This document shows, piece by piece, positions 1 through 9,559 of a DNA stretch of 64,000 nucleotides (position 1 is its first letter; each line of letters opens with the position of its first letter). Location of the stretch: the NCBI RefSeq assembly GCF_902506205.1, contig NZ_LR732816.1, forward strand, positions 2,117,604-2,181,603, in the 5' to 3' direction. A program made the translations under genes and the position numbers. The DNA comes from Brevundimonas sp. G8. Its GTDB lineage: Bacteria; Pseudomonadota; Alphaproteobacteria; Caulobacterales; Caulobacteraceae. A model generated the notes under the pieces. That model saw only the letters and a list, made by a program, of their open reading frames with translations. It was not told the DNA's origin and ran no database searches.

Positions 1-1
1 A

Positions 2-2776
2 GCCGCCATGATGTCGGTCGGCGCCGCGCAAGCCCAGACCGCCGCCACGACGCCTCAGGCCGACGGCCAGGCGACGGAAGTCGGCGAAATCGTCGTCACC
101 GGCATCCGCCGCTCCATCGAGGCTTCGATCGCAGCCAAGGCCGCAAACACCTCGATCGTCGAAGTCATCTCGGCCGAAGACATCGGCAAGCTGCCGGACG
201 TTTCGATCGCCGAATCCCTGGCCCGTCTGCCCGGCGTGACCTCACAGCGCCTCGATGGCCGCAGCCAGGCCATCTCGATCCGCGGCCTCGGCCCCGACTT
301 CACCACCGCCCTGCTGAACGGGCGCGAACTGGTCACGACCGGCGACAACCGCGGCGTGGAGTTCGATCAGTTTCCGTCGGAACTGCTGGGCGGCGTGACC
401 GTGTACAAGACGCCCGACGCCGCCCTGGTCGGCCAAGGGCTGGCCGGCACGGTCGATCTGCGCACCGTGCGCCCTCTGGCCTATGGCCGTCAGGCCCTGG
501 CGGTGAACTATCGCCACGAGTGGAACGACATCGGCGCCCTGAACTCGGGCACGACCGACAAGGGCGACCGCTACACCATCTCCTATATCGACCAGTTCCT
601 GGACGGGACGCTGGGCGTTGCGCTGGGTTACGCCCACATGAGCTCGCCCTATCAGTCCGAGCGCTTCAATAGCTGGGGCTATCCAAACTACACCGACGGC
701 AATCTGATCACTGGCGGCGTGAAGCCCTATGTCATGTCGTCCGAACTGGAGCGCGACGGCTATATGGGCGTGCTGGAATGGCGCCCGAACGATCGTATCC
801 ATTCCACGATCGACGCCTTCTATTCCGAGTTCAAGAACACCCAGGTCCTGCGCGGCATCGAGTTCCCGCTGGCCTGGGGTGGTCTGGCCGAAAACCCTGG
901 CCGCAGCGACACTGTGCTGGGCGGTTGCCAGGTCACCAACAACGTCCCGACGCCGAACGTCTGCCGTCCCGCTCCGTCGCTACGCCCCGGCTATACCGTC
1001 GAGGACGGCCTGATCGTCGCCGGCACCTGGGACAACATCAAAGGCGTGGTCCGCAACGACCTGAACAAGCGTGACAGCAACATCACGGCCTTGGGCTGGA
1101 ACACAGAGTTCGTCGCCAGCGACGATTGGACCCTCGGGCTGGACCTCAGCTACTCCAAGGTCGAGCGCAACGACATCATCCTTGAAACCAACGCCGGCAC
1201 GGGCCGCAACATCAACGGCGCGCTGGACACTTTAGGCTTCGTCCTGACCGACGACGGCGTGACCCGGTTCACCAGCCAGCTCAACTATGCCGACCCGTCC
1301 CTGATCCGCATCACCTCGGCCCAGGGCTGGGGCTCGGACGTCATTCCGGGCGGCCAGGTCGGCTATATGAACACCCCGTCCATCGAGGACGAAATCAAGG
1401 CCGTTCGCCTCACCGCCACGCGTGAACTGCACCAGAGCCCGTTCAAGTCGATCGACTTCGGTGCGAACTATTCGGAACGCACGAAGAGCTTCGTCAACGA
1501 CCAGTATTACCTCGGCGTCCCTGGCGGCGGCGATCTGACGGTGCCGTCGGACTATCTGCTGGATCCGACCGACCTGGGCTACCTCGGCATCTCTCAGGTG
1601 CTGAGCTATGACGCGCTGGGTTTGGTCAACAGCGGCCTGCTGGATCGCGTTCGCAACCCCAACGCCGACGTCGCCGCCGGCAATTGGGTTGTGACCGAAA
1701 AGGTCTCGACCGCCTATATCCGCGCCAACATAGATCACAACCTGTTCGGTCGCGCGCTGACCGGCAACGTCGGCATGCAGTTCGTCTACACCGACCAGGA
1801 AGGCCGCGGCTTCGAGGCCCAGCAACTGAGCGCCGGCGTCGCCGCCGTCACTGAGGTCACGGGCGGCGCGAAATATCTGGAGATCCTGCCCAGCTCGAAC
1901 TTCATCCTGGAGGTCGGCGACGATCTGTTCGCCCGCTTCGCGGTGGCTCGCACCCTGGCGCGTCCGCGCATGGACGACATGCGCGCCTCGCGGAACTTCT
2001 CGTTCGACGCGGGCAAGAACAACGCGTCGGCGACCCCGTCCCAGAACTCGCCCTGGGGCGGCGGCGGCGGCAATCCGGAACTGAAACCCTTCATCGCCGA
2101 CGTGGTCGATTTGTCGTTCGAGAAGTATTTCGCCAACCGCAAGGGCTACGTCTCGCTGGCCGGCTTCTATAAGCACCTGGAAAGCTACGTTTATACCTAC
2201 AACCGCATCTTCGACTTCACCGGCTATCCGACCGGCGGTGTCACCCCCGTGATCAACGAAGGCATCCTCTCGACGCCGGAAAACGGCGAAGGCGGCTGGA
2301 TCAAGGGGCTGGAGTTCTCGGTCTCGGCGCCCTTCGACATCTTCCACCCTGCGCTTGAAGGCTTCGGCGGTCTGTTCAGCGCTTCGCAGACGGACAGCGA
2401 GGTCCAGCCGGATCCGACCCAGGCCCCGACCACCATGCCGGGCCTGTCGGAAACCGTCATCAACGGCACTCTGTATTACGAGCGCTACGGCTTCCAGACC
2501 CGCGTCTCCGCCCGTCACCGTTCGGACTACCTGGGCGAGGTCGCCGGCTTCGGCAACGGCCGCACCCTGCGGTCGGTCGCGGCGGAAACCGTGGTCGACG
2601 CCCAGATCGGCTACGAGTTCCAGAACGGTCCTCTGGAGGGTCTGTCGATCCTGGCTCAGGTCAATAACCTGACCGACGAGCCGTTCAAGACCTTCGAAAA
2701 CGGCGATGAGCGCCGCACCATCGACTACCAGAGCTACGGCCGGACCTTCGCGGTCGGCATGAACTACAAGTTCTGA
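2..2776 (+). CDS. TonB-dependent receptor, 5' end outside window
   Basis: Outer-membrane beta-barrel receptor for TonB-energised import; the ligand cannot be read from the sequence. The frame is open from the window edge, and the visible N-terminus (AAMMSVGAAQAQ) looks like the end of a signal peptide, so the true start lies upstream and the ATG at 8 is probably internal. After a TonB-box-like segment (EVGEIVVTG) comes a plug domain with KLPDVSIAESLARLPGV, typical of the Xanthomonas/Caulobacter TonB receptor family. A long barrel follows and ends in the usual terminal aromatic residue (GMNYKF). A hairpin terminator follows, then a sugar-permease gene on the same strand, which suggests a carbohydrate-uptake locus. 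Confidence in the family is high and in the substrate low. Confidence 0.93.
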   Translation, partial: AAMMSVGAAQAQTAATTPQADGQATEVGEIVVTGIRRSIEASIAAKAANTSIVEVISAEDIGKLPDVSIAESLARLPGVTSQRLDGRSQAISIRGLGPDFTTALLNGRELVTTGDNRGVEFDQFPSELLGGVTVYKTPDAALVGQGLAGTVDLRTVRPLAYGRQALAVNYRHEWNDIGALNSGTTDKGDRYTISYIDQFLDGTLGVALGYAHMSSPYQSERFNSWGYPNYTDGNLITGGVKPYVMSSELERDGYMGVLEWRPNDRIHSTIDAFYSEFKNTQVLRGIEFPLAWGGLAENPGRSDTVLGGCQVTNNVPTPNVCRPAPSLRPGYTVEDGLIVAGTWDNIKGVVRNDLNKRDSNITALGWNTEFVASDDWTLGLDLSYSKVERNDIILETNAGTGRNINGALDTLGFVLTDDGVTRFTSQLNYADPSLIRITSAQGWGSDVIPGGQVGYMNTPSIEDEIKAVRLTATRELHQSPFKSIDFGANYSERTKSFVNDQYYLGVPGGGDLTVPSDYLLDPTDLGYLGISQVLSYDALGLVNSGLLDRVRNPNADVAAGNWVVTEKVSTAYIRANIDHNLFGRALTGNVGMQFVYTDQEGRGFEAQQLSAGVAAVTEVTGGAKYLEILPSSNFILEVGDDLFARFAVARTLARPRMDDMRASRNFSFDAGKNNASATPSQNSPWGGGGGNPELKPFIADVVDLSFEKYFANRKGYVSLAGFYKHLESYVYTYNRIFDFTGYPTGGVTPVINEGILSTPENGEGGWIKGLEFSVSAPFDIFHPALEGFGGLFSASQTDSEVQPDPTQAPTTMPGLSETVINGTLYYERYGFQTRVSARHRSDYLGEVAGFGNGRTLRSVAAETVVDAQIGYEFQNGPLEGLSILAQVNNLTDEPFKTFENGDERRTIDYQSYGRTFAVGMNYKF

Positions 2777-2804
2777 TTTCCACCCCTCTCTTCTGAGCAA
2801 ACTT

Positions 2805-2837
2805 GGGCCGCCGCGTTCGCGAGGCGGCCCTTTTCTT
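2805..2837 (+). terminator. Intrinsic terminator after TonB receptor
   Basis: GGGCCGCC (2805-2812) pairs perfectly with GGCGGCCC (2823-2830). The loop contains a further small gcg/cgc pairing, and TTTT follows directly. It lies 28 bases after the receptor stop codon, so the permease downstream probably has its own promoter. Confidence 0.85.
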
Positions 2838-2982
2838 TGTCGCAGCCAAAGCGGGGTGGAAAAGTTTCGTTACAGAGCACGCTTTTCGGCTGGACGCGCA
2901 TCCCGCGATGTCGGAACCAAGCGCATTGCGAGAACCGCGCGAGCACAGCGCGGCCGTTTTTGTTCACTGGGGGATCACATCC

Positions 2983-4257
2983 ATGACCGTTCCGGACGCC
3001 GGAAAACGCCAGGGCGCGGGCCTGGCCTTCGCCTATGTCACCACGCTGTTCTTCGCCTGGGGCTTCGCCACCTCGCTGATCGACCCGCTGATCGCGGCGG
3101 TGAAGCGCGTGTTCGACCTGAACAACGCCGAGGCCTTCCTGACGACCTTCGCCTGGTTCATCGCCTATGGGCTGATGTCGCTGCCGGCCGCCTCGGTGCT
3201 GAGCAAGCTGGGTTATAGCCGCTCAATTATCGGCGCCCTGATCGTCATGGTCGCGGGCTGTCTGATCGTGCCGGCCGCTACGGCCGCCGACTGGTATCCC
3301 GGCGTGCTGATCGCCCTGTTCGTCATCGCCTCGGGCGTGACCCTGTTGCAGGTCGCGGCCAATCCGCTGGTCGCCGAACTGGGAAGCCCCAAGGGCGCGT
3401 CCAGCCGACTGAACCTTTCGCAGGCCTTCAACTCGCTGGGCACCACGATCGGCCCGTGGCTGGGGTCGCACGTCCTGCTGACGGGCGGCGTCTTCGCCGC
3501 CGGCGCCGTCGTCACCGTCGCCACGCGCACGGAATCTCTACGCAGCATCGACATGGCCTTCCTGGGCATGGGATCCTTCTTCGCCCTGGTCGCCGTCTTC
3601 ATCTTCACGGCGCGCAAGAAGATCAACGCCGCCGCGCCGGCCTCGACCGAAGCGGTGTCGCCGCTGAAGGCCTTATCTTCGCCCTGGGCCATCTTTGGCG
3701 CCCTGGCCATCTTCCTCTACGTCGGATCCGAAGTCGCCATCGGCGGCATGCTGACCAACTTCCTGGAAAGCCCCGACATCCTGAACGCCCCCATCGAGAC
3801 GGCGGGCAAGATGGTCGCCCTCTACTGGGGCGGCGCCATGGTCGGTCGCTTCATCGGTTCGGCCGTCCTGACCAAGGTTCGCCCTGGCATTGTCCTGGTC
3901 TGCTGCACCGTGGCGGCGGGGGTCTTGTGCCTGATCGTCAGCCAGATCGGCGGCCCGACGGCGGCCTACGCCGTGCTTTCGATCGGCCTGTTCAACTCGA
4001 TCATGTTCCCGACCATCTTCACCCTGACGCTGGAGCGGTCCACCGCCCCGACCTCGGCGACCTCGGGCCTGCTGGTCTTCGGCATCATCGGCGGCGCCCT
4101 GTTGCCTCAGGTCGCGGCGCACATCGCCGATGCGGCTGGCCGGCTGCAACCGGCCTTCGTCGTGCCGATGCTGGGCTATGTCGGCCTGACGATCTTCGCC
4201 ATCGCCTGCATCCGCACCAAGGCGCGGGCCGAAGTGACCTCGACCGCCTCGCACTGA
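2983..4257 (+). CDS. MFS sugar permease, FHS (FucP/NagP-like) family
   Basis: Inner-membrane proton-sugar symporter of 424 residues. The start at 2983 (MTVPDAGKRQ) was chosen over an upstream in-frame extension because GGGGGA precedes it at about the right distance and hydrophobic TM1 (YVTTLFFAWGFATSLIDPL) follows directly. That TM1 sequence is typical of fucose/N-acetylglucosamine/glucose permeases of the FHS family. About twelve hydrophobic segments can be followed along the protein. It lies about 200 bases after a TonB receptor on the same strand, a pairing common in carbohydrate-scavenging loci of Caulobacterales, where receptor and permease serve the two membranes. No sugar kinase or hydrolase is nearby, so the sugar remains open. 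Confidence 0.85.
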   Translation: MTVPDAGKRQGAGLAFAYVTTLFFAWGFATSLIDPLIAAVKRVFDLNNAEAFLTTFAWFIAYGLMSLPAASVLSKLGYSRSIIGALIVMVAGCLIVPAATAADWYPGVLIALFVIASGVTLLQVAANPLVAELGSPKGASSRLNLSQAFNSLGTTIGPWLGSHVLLTGGVFAAGAVVTVATRTESLRSIDMAFLGMGSFFALVAVFIFTARKKINAAAPASTEAVSPLKALSSPWAIFGALAIFLYVGSEVAIGGMLTNFLESPDILNAPIETAGKMVALYWGGAMVGRFIGSAVLTKVRPGIVLVCCTVAAGVLCLIVSQIGGPTAAYAVLSIGLFNSIMFPTIFTLTLERSTAPTSATSGLLVFGIIGGALLPQVAAHIADAAGRLQPAFVVPMLGYVGLTIFAIACIRTKARAEVTSTASH

Positions 4258-4278
4258 GGCCGGTCGTCGGACAAGACA

Positions 4279-4312
4279 AAGGGCGCGGAGGGAAAACCTC
4301 CGCGCCCTTCTT
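4279..4312. terminator. Bidirectional terminator between convergent genes
   Basis: AAGGGCGCGGAGG (4279-4291) is perfectly complementary to CCTCCGCGCCCTT (4297-4309), a 13-bp stem with a 5-base loop. It sits between the 3' ends of the permease (+) and the TetR gene (-). The A- and T-flanked stem can serve both directions. Confidence 0.82.
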
Positions 4313-4327
4313 CATTTGCGCAATGGA

Positions 4328-4897
4328 TCAGCCGTCGATCAGGGCCTGAAGGATCGGCGCCAGCCGGTCCCGCATCTCTTCGCACTGGGCCGGTTCGATG
4401 TTGAAACTGCCGCCGCCCAGTTCGCGGCTGATCGACATGCCCATGATGAAGCCGGCCAGCAGGCGGGCGCGAACCGTGGCGTCGGGTCCGCTGAGCCATT
4501 CCTCAAGCGGGCCAAAGAAACGTTGGGTGCAAGTGGACTGGACCATGTCCGCCGCCTTGGCCGAACCAATGGAGCGCAGCATGATGGACATGCCTTTGAG
4601 CTTGTCGGCCTTCTTGGGCTCGAAGACGATCTCGTGCGCCACGCGCCGGCCGAAATCAGCTTTCTCGCCCTGCATCAGAGCGCTGCCGTCGCCGCAACTG
4701 TCCAGCGCGGCCAGGAACAGGTCGTCCTTGGAACCGAAGTAACGGCTGATCAGCGCCGCATCGACGCCGACGTCTCGCGCGATGTCCCGCATTCCCACGT
4801 CATCATAGCTCTCGGCCGCGAATCTTTCGCGCGCAGCATCGAGAATGGCCGTGCGGGTCGCGGCGGCGTTTCTCGGGCGTGGGCCGGGACATAACAA
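4328..4897 (-). CDS. TetR-family repressor next to RND efflux operon
   Basis: DNA-binding repressor of 189 residues. The N-terminal TetR helix-turn-helix covers about residues 12-58 (ILDAARERFAAESYDDVGMR, then the recognition-helix region ALISRYFGSKDDLF). The rest is a variable ligand-binding/dimerisation domain. The best start is TTG at 4897: GGAG lies about 10 bases upstream and no ATG is available in frame before the helix-turn-helix. The gene diverges from the adaptor-pump-outer-membrane-factor operon, the AcrR/MexR-type arrangement, and the spacer holds a perfect palindrome. It therefore most likely represses the efflux operon and itself. The inducer is unknown. Confidence 0.88.
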   Translation of the reverse strand: MLCPGPRPRNAAATRTAILDAARERFAAESYDDVGMRDIARDVGVDAALISRYFGSKDDLFLAALDSCGDGSALMQGEKADFGRRVAHEIVFEPKKADKLKGMSIMLRSIGSAKAADMVQSTCTQRFFGPLEEWLSGPDATVRARLLAGFIMGMSISRELGGGSFNIEPAQCEEMRDRLAPILQALIDG

Positions 4898-4942
4898 GGT
4901 GATGACACTCCACAGGTGAATAACCGTAGATCACATATGGCT

Positions 4943-5002
4943 TTGTCAACGCCTGTTGACAAGCGCCGCGGCGCCGATCATTAAGTCACCACGCGTTGAC
5001 AA
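4943..5002. promoter_or_regulatory. Probable TetR operator with promoter elements
   Basis: TTGTCAAC (4943-4950), gcct, GTTGACAA (4955-4962) is a perfect 8+4+8 palindrome. A third copy of the half-site, GTTGACAA, sits at 4995-5002. The half-sites contain TTGACA, the consensus -35 hexamer, so bound repressor would block polymerase. The matching -10 sequences are weak (for example CATTAA at 4979-4984, 17 bases after the first TTGACA). It lies between the divergent tetR gene and the efflux adaptor gene. Assignment to this TetR protein is inferred from position. Confidence 0.7.
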
Positions 5003-5068
5003 GGCCGACTCCCCATCGGCCTCTGTCCGCACGACTGGGATTTTACCTCCGACAGGGAGATTGCGCAG

Positions 5069-6271
5069 ATGCGCGGGCTGAAGATTGCGGCCGTATCCGT
5101 CATGGCGACGGGTGCGCTTTATGGTTGTTCCCCCAAGGCGGAGGCTCCGGCGCAAGGCGCGCCTCCCGTGACAGTGGCCACGCCGCTGAAGCAACAAGTC
5201 AGGGACTGGGACGAGTTCACGGGCCGCTTCGAAGCGGTCGAGAGCGTGGACGTGCGCGCTCGCGTCGGCGGCTATATCCAGGCGGTTCACTTCCGCGACG
5301 GTCAGATGGTCCAGCGCGGCCAACTGCTGTTCACCCTGGACCCGCGTCCCGCCCAGGCCGCTTTGGCCCAGGCTCAGGCCCAGGTGACCCAGATGCAGTC
5401 GCAGGTCACCCTGAGCCGCGCCAACCTGGCCCGCAGCGAGACCCTGCTGGCCTCGCAGGCGGTGTCCAAGGCCGAGTATGATTCCAACAAGGCCGCCGTC
5501 GACGCGGCCCAGGCCAATCTGGCCGCCGCCAACGCTGCCGTTCGCACGGCGCGTCTGAACCTGGACTACACCCGCGTCACCGCCCCGACCTCGGGCCGCG
5601 TGTCCGACCGTCGCGTCGATCCGGGCAATGTCATCGCCGGCGGTTCGTCGGCGGGCGACGTCCTGACCACCATCATCTCGGGCGGCCCGATCCACTTCGT
5701 CTTCGACGGTTCGGAAGCGGTGCTGCTGAAGTATCTGCGTGAGGGCGGCGCCAATCAGGGCGCGACGGTCAACGTCCGCCTGCAGGACGAGAGCACCTAC
5801 AAGCACAGCGGCCGTCTCGACTTCTCGGACAACGCCGTGGACACCGCCTCGGGCGTCATCCGCCTGCGCGCCATCCTGCCCAACGCCGACGGCTTCCTGC
5901 GTCCCGGCATGTTCGGCAGCGCCCAGGTCGCCGGCGCCGGCGCCTACGACGCCCTGCTGGTGCCGGATTCGGCCATCGGCACGGATCAGGCCCGCCGCAC
6001 CGTCGCCGTGGTCAACGCCGACGGCACCGTGACGAACAAGGCCGTTCAACTCGGCCCGATCGTCCAGGGCCTGCGCGTCGTCCGCTCGGGCCTGGCTCCG
6101 ACCGACCGCGTCATCATCGCCGGCCTGCAACGCGCGGCCCAGCCGGGTTCCAAGGTCACGCCCAAGAACGGTCAGATCCAGCCGGTCGCAGCCGATGCGT
6201 CGCAAGCGCCGGTCACCCAGGCGGCCCCGGCGTCCAGCGCCTCGTTCGCCAACTCCATTCCCGCTGGCTAA
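5069..6271 (+). CDS. RND efflux periplasmic adaptor (AcrA/MexA family)
   Basis: Membrane-fusion lipoprotein of 400 residues linking the inner-membrane pump to the outer-membrane channel. Residues 1-20 form a lipoprotein signal (MATGALYGC, Cys20). Next come a beta-barrel/lipoyl segment (VRARVGGYIQAVHFRDGQMV), a long alanine/glutamine-rich helical hairpin at about residues 95-165, the second lipoyl half (LDYTRVTAPTSGRVSDRRVD), and membrane-proximal beta domains. A good ribosome site (CAGGGAGA) precedes the ATG. The pump gene begins three bases after the stop codon, so the two are co-translated. Substrates are probably hydrophobic drugs or detergents, as in AcrAB-type systems, but specificity cannot be read here. 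Confidence 0.95.
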   Translation: MRGLKIAAVSVMATGALYGCSPKAEAPAQGAPPVTVATPLKQQVRDWDEFTGRFEAVESVDVRARVGGYIQAVHFRDGQMVQRGQLLFTLDPRPAQAALAQAQAQVTQMQSQVTLSRANLARSETLLASQAVSKAEYDSNKAAVDAAQANLAAANAAVRTARLNLDYTRVTAPTSGRVSDRRVDPGNVIAGGSSAGDVLTTIISGGPIHFVFDGSEAVLLKYLREGGANQGATVNVRLQDESTYKHSGRLDFSDNAVDTASGVIRLRAILPNADGFLRPGMFGSAQVAGAGAYDALLVPDSAIGTDQARRTVAVVNADGTVTNKAVQLGPIVQGLRVVRSGLAPTDRVIIAGLQRAAQPGSKVTPKNGQIQPVAADASQAPVTQAAPASSASFANSIPAG

Positions 6272-6274
6272 GCC

Positions 6275-9200
6275 ATGAACATCTCCCGCTTCTTCATCGA
6301 CCGGCCGATCTTCGCGGCCGTGATCGCGGTGGTGATCTCCATCATCGGCATCGCCGCCTATCCGCTGCTGCCCCTGTCGCAGTATCCGGAGATCGCGCCG
6401 CCGACGATCACCATCAACGCCGCCTATCCCGGCGCCTCGGCCGAGACTCTGGCCGAGACCGTCGCCGCCCCCATCGAGCAGGAGGTGAACGGCGTCGAGA
6501 ACATGCTCTACATCACCTCCTCGTCCACCTCGGACGGGGCGGTGGCGATCACCGTGACCTTCCAGCCCGGAACGGACCTCGATTCCGCACAGGTGCTGGT
6601 CCAGAACCGCGTCGCCCTGGCCGAACCCCGCCTTCCCGAGGCGGTTCGTCAGACGGGTGTCGTGGTCAACAAGGCCGAGAGCGGCTTCCTGATGATCCTG
6701 GGGCTGACGTCGCCCGACGGCACCCTGGATAACGACTATGTCGGCAACTACGCCAACTCGACGCTGCGGGACCGTCTGCTGCGCATCGAAGGCGTGGGCG
6801 CGGTTCAGGTGTTCGGCGGCGGCAACTATTCGATGCGCGTCTGGATCGACCCGGCCAAGGCGGCCGAGCGCGGTCTGACGGGCCCCGAGATCGTCGCCGC
6901 CCTGCGCGCCCAGAACGTCCAGGCTGCCGCCGGCTCCATCGGTCAGCCGCCCTTTGCCAACAACGCTTCCTCCTTCCAGCTCCCGGTCCAGGTTCAGGGC
7001 CGTCTGAGCGATCCCGAAGAATTCTCCAAGGTTATCCTGAAGACCGACGCCGAAGGGCGCGTCACCTATCTGCGCGACGTGGCGCGGATCGAACTGGGCG
7101 CTCAGGACTACGGCATTCGCGGCTTCTTCGACGGCAAGCGCGGCGTCGGTGTCGCGATCGTTCAGCAGCCGGGCGCCAATGCGCTGGGCACCGCTGATCG
7201 TGTCCTGGCCGAGGTCGATGCCCTCAAGGCCGAACTGCCCGCCGGCATGAACATCTCGGTGCCCTATAACCCGACCGAGTTCGTCGCCGCCTCGGTGGAG
7301 TCGGTTCAGCACACGCTGGTCGAAGCCGTCATCCTGGTCGTCATCGTGATCATGGTCTTCCTTCAGACCTGGCGTGCGGCCATCATCCCGATCATCGCCA
7401 TTCCTGTCGCTCTGGTCGGCACCTTCGCGGTGCAGCTGGCGCTGGGCTATTCGATCAACTCCCTGTCCCTGTTCGCCCTCGTCCTTGCGGTCGGCATCGT
7501 CGTCGATGACGCCATCGTGGTGGTCGAGAACGTGGAGCGGGCCATCAGCGAGGGCCTCACGCCAAAAGAGGCGGCCTATCGATCGATGCAGGAAGTGTCC
7601 GGCGCCCTGATCGCCATCGGCCTGGTGCTGGTGTCGGTGTTCGTGCCGACCATGTTCGTGCCCGGCATCCCAGGCATCTTCTACCGCCAGTTCGCGGTCG
7701 TGATCGCCTCGGCCTCGGTCATCTCGCTGTTCGTGTCGCTGACGCTGTCGCCGGCCATGGCCGCCCTGCTGCTGAAGCCGCACAAGAAGGACCATGAACA
7801 TGCCCGCAAGCCGGGCGTCCTGGGCACGGTCGTCTATTACGGCGGCTGGGCTGGACGTAAGTTCAACGAAGGCTTCGACTGGCTGTCGGACCGCTACGGC
7901 CGCTTGACGGCGCGTTTGGTGCGCACGGTCGGCCTGGTGCTGATCATCTATGCCGGTCTGCTGGGCCTGACGGCCTGGCGCCTGATCGATACACCCTCGG
8001 GCTTCATTCCCGAGCAGGATCAGGGCTTCCTGATCGGCGTCATCCAACTGCCGGCCGGCGCTTCGCTGGACCGTACCGAAGCCGTGATGACCCGCGCCAG
8101 CGACATCATTCGCCAGACCCCGGGCGTCGACGGCGCCATCGCCTTCGCCGGCCTGGACGGCTCCAGCTTCTCCTTCGGCTCCAACGCCGCGACCATCTTC
8201 GTGCGTCTGAGTCCGTTCGAAGACCGCACCAAGGAAGAGGCCGCCGCGGCCCTGGCCGGGGCCATCACCCAGGCCACCGGTCAGATCGAGGACGCGCAGA
8301 TCTTCGTCATCGCCCCCCCGGCGGTTCAGGGTCTGGGCACGGGCAACGGCTTCTCGATGATGATCCAGGATCGCGAAGGCGCCGGCTATCGTCCGCTGGA
8401 AGGCGCGACCTTCGCCATGATGGGCGCCGCCGCCCAGGCGCCGACCCAGGTCAGCCAGGTCTTCTCGACCTACAATACCGCCTCGCCCCGCATCACCGCC
8501 GACGTCGATCGTGACAAGGCGCTGATGATGGGCGTCCAGCCCAGCGCCGTGTTCGACACTCTGGGGGTCTATCTCGGCTCGTCCTACGTCAACGACTTCA
8601 ACATGCTGGGTCGTACCTTCCGGGTGACGGCGCAGGCGGAGCCGCAGTCCCGCGACGACATCGCCGACATCGCCAACCTGAAGACCAAGTCGTCGTCAGG
8701 GGCCATGGTGCCGATCGGTTCGGTGGCCAACCTGGTGAACGATTCGGGCCCGTCGCGGATCGTGCGCTACAACCTGTTCCCCGCGGCCGAGCTTCAGGGC
8801 AACGCCGCAGCCGGGGTGTCGTCGGGCGAGGCGCTGCAGATCATGGAAACCATGGCCGCGCAGAACCTGCCCCAGGGCTTCTCCTACGAATGGACGGGTC
8901 TGGCCTATCAGCAGAAGGCGGCCGGTTCGGGCGCGACGGTCATCTTCCTGATGGCGGTGGTGTTCGTCTTCCTGGTGCTGGCGGCTCAGTACGAGGCGTT
9001 CACGCTTCCGCTGGCGGTCATCCTGATCGTGCCGATGTGTCTGCTTGCGGCCATCATCGGGGTGAACCTGCGGGGTCTGGACAACAACATCCTGGTCCAG
9101 ATCGGGCTCGTCGTTCTGATCGCCCTGGCGGCCAAGAACGCCATCCTGATCGTCGAGTTCGCCAAACAGGCCGAAGAAGAGCAGGGCATGAACCGGTTCG

Positions 9201-9559
9201 AGGCTGCGGTCGCCGCCGCCAAGACCCGTCTGCGTCCGATCTTGATGACCTCGTTCGCCTTCATCCTCGGCGTCGTGCCGCTGATGCTGGCGACGGGTCC
9301 GGGCGCGGAGATGAGGCAATCGCTGGGCACGTCCGTCTTCTCGGGCATGCTGGGCGTGACCTTCTTCGGCCTGATCTTCACGCCGGTCTTCTATGTGGTC
9401 AGCCGCTGGCTGTCCTCGAAGCTGCCGCAAGGCGACAAGCCCAAGCCGACCACGACCCCCGACCACTCTCCTGATCGGGCCGTGCGTTACGACGAAACCA
9501 GCGACCTGACCGATCCGAACGCTCCGGCGCCCGCGACCGGCCGGGGAGGGGACATCTGA
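6275..9559 (+). CDS. RND efflux pump, HAE-1 family (AcrB-like)
   Basis: Inner-membrane proton-driven multidrug pump of 1094 residues, a little longer than E. coli AcrB (1049) because of a hydrophilic C-terminal tail. It begins MNISRFFIDRPIFAAVIAVV, the standard first transmembrane segment of the family. The proton-relay aspartate pair lies in TM4 (VGIVVDDAIVVVENV, about residues 410-411), matching AcrB Asp407/408. The second half repeats the porter domain and six helices, with AAKNAILIVEFAKQ in TM10. It is the middle gene of a three-gene operon, three bases after the adaptor, and its stop codon overlaps the start of the outer-membrane factor. Confidence 0.96.
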   Translation: MNISRFFIDRPIFAAVIAVVISIIGIAAYPLLPLSQYPEIAPPTITINAAYPGASAETLAETVAAPIEQEVNGVENMLYITSSSTSDGAVAITVTFQPGTDLDSAQVLVQNRVALAEPRLPEAVRQTGVVVNKAESGFLMILGLTSPDGTLDNDYVGNYANSTLRDRLLRIEGVGAVQVFGGGNYSMRVWIDPAKAAERGLTGPEIVAALRAQNVQAAAGSIGQPPFANNASSFQLPVQVQGRLSDPEEFSKVILKTDAEGRVTYLRDVARIELGAQDYGIRGFFDGKRGVGVAIVQQPGANALGTADRVLAEVDALKAELPAGMNISVPYNPTEFVAASVESVQHTLVEAVILVVIVIMVFLQTWRAAIIPIIAIPVALVGTFAVQLALGYSINSLSLFALVLAVGIVVDDAIVVVENVERAISEGLTPKEAAYRSMQEVSGALIAIGLVLVSVFVPTMFVPGIPGIFYRQFAVVIASASVISLFVSLTLSPAMAALLLKPHKKDHEHARKPGVLGTVVYYGGWAGRKFNEGFDWLSDRYGRLTARLVRTVGLVLIIYAGLLGLTAWRLIDTPSGFIPEQDQGFLIGVIQLPAGASLDRTEAVMTRASDIIRQTPGVDGAIAFAGLDGSSFSFGSNAATIFVRLSPFEDRTKEEAAAALAGAITQATGQIEDAQIFVIAPPAVQGLGTGNGFSMMIQDREGAGYRPLEGATFAMMGAAAQAPTQVSQVFSTYNTASPRITADVDRDKALMMGVQPSAVFDTLGVYLGSSYVNDFNMLGRTFRVTAQAEPQSRDDIADIANLKTKSSSGAMVPIGSVANLVNDSGPSRIVRYNLFPAAELQGNAAAGVSSGEALQIMETMAAQNLPQGFSYEWTGLAYQQKAAGSGATVIFLMAVVFVFLVLAAQYEAFTLPLAVILIVPMCLLAAIIGVNLRGLDNNILVQIGLVVLIALAAKNAILIVEFAKQAEEEQGMNRFEAAVAAAKTRLRPILMTSFAFILGVVPLMLATGPGAEMRQSLGTSVFSGMLGVTFFGLIFTPVFYVVSRWLSSKLPQGDKPKPTTTPDHSPDRAVRYDETSDLTDPNAPAPATGRGGDI

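Noticed and set aside
1232..2800. Long minus-strand open frame under the first TonB receptor
   Set aside because: Antisense shadow of a well-supported receptor gene; low-complexity composition and no family motif.
4946..8047. A 1033-codon open frame on the minus strand across the RND genes
   Set aside because: It is antisense to clear adaptor and pump genes and has no recognisable domains; its His/Asp/Gln/Arg-rich composition is typical of an antisense frame in GC-rich DNA.
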